Shown one piece after another: positions 33,537 through 34,620 of a DNA stretch of 34,620 bases. This DNA comes from an uncultured beta proteobacterium. GTDB lineage: Bacteria > Pseudomonadota > Gammaproteobacteria > Burkholderiales > SG8-41. The position numbers and the translations under genes are program-made. Within the stretch, counting starts at the first letter, position 1. The number at the start of each line of letters is the position of its first letter. A model generated the notes under the pieces. It saw nothing but the letters and a program-made list of their open reading frames with translations. It did not search any database and was not told the DNA's origin. Location: NCBI GenBank assembly GCA_902825845.1, contig CADECM010000023.1:29761-64380 (forward strand), in the 5' to 3' direction.

Positions 33537-34620
<1,084 letters not shown>

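Overview
The window is a GC-rich chromosomal segment, probably from a betaproteobacterium of Rhodocyclales/Nitrosomonadales type. I infer this from gene content and order: cytochrome c4 divergent from engB, hemL-thiE-thiD divergent from rubredoxin, lptD-surA-pdxA-rsmA-gloA divergent from amgK-murU, dusB-fis-purH-purD, and glnA-DUF4124-ntrB-ntrC. Almost all of it is core housekeeping DNA. I found no tRNA, rRNA, insertion sequence, prophage or CRISPR array.

Layout. 1-3.8 kb: a conserved hypothetical protein, a PhyH-type dioxygenase, hemB, a candidate small RNA, and engB. 3.8-8.9 kb: cytochrome c4, hemL, thiE-thiD, rubredoxin, gloA and rsmA. 8.9-13.6 kb: pdxA, surA and lptD on the minus strand. 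13.6-17.9 kb: amgK-murU (cell-wall sugar recycling), pepP and a ubiH-like hydroxylase. 18.2-23.5 kb: dusB-fis, purH, purD and hemF on the plus strand. 23.5-28.4 kb: ntrC, ntrB, a DUF4124 gene and glnA, read leftwards. 28.7-34.6 kb: rhodanese, a hypothetical protein, an MFS transporter, uppP, a small secreted protein, a DUF4349 lipoprotein and the 3' part of thiC.

How the genes fit together. Three heme genes (hemB, hemL, hemF), three thiamine genes (thiC, thiD, thiE), two purine genes and an outer-membrane/envelope block lie close together. The nitrogen block is the best resolved for regulation. glnA has a sigma-54 promoter with NtrC boxes upstream, and the DUF4124-ntrB-ntrC unit has a canonical NtrC box plus a sigma-70-like promoter, so the two-component system probably controls both its target and itself.

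Three signals are not explained by the genes. (1) A candidate sRNA of about 110 nt lies between hemB and engB. It has C-rich loops and a strong terminator and is convergent with engB, the position I recall for Spot 42 and ErsA in Gammaproteobacteria. (2) An AT-rich motif matching the IHF consensus (YAANNNNTTGATW, with a TTTTAAACRA-like extension) occurs 12 times, at gene ends, over start codons and inside three genes. (3) A GCAGATTAACGCAGATT-type inverted repeat joins the 3' ends of gloA and rsmA and supplies the RsmA C-terminus. Several genes also lack a Shine-Dalgarno sequence and have -10-like boxes almost at the start codon.
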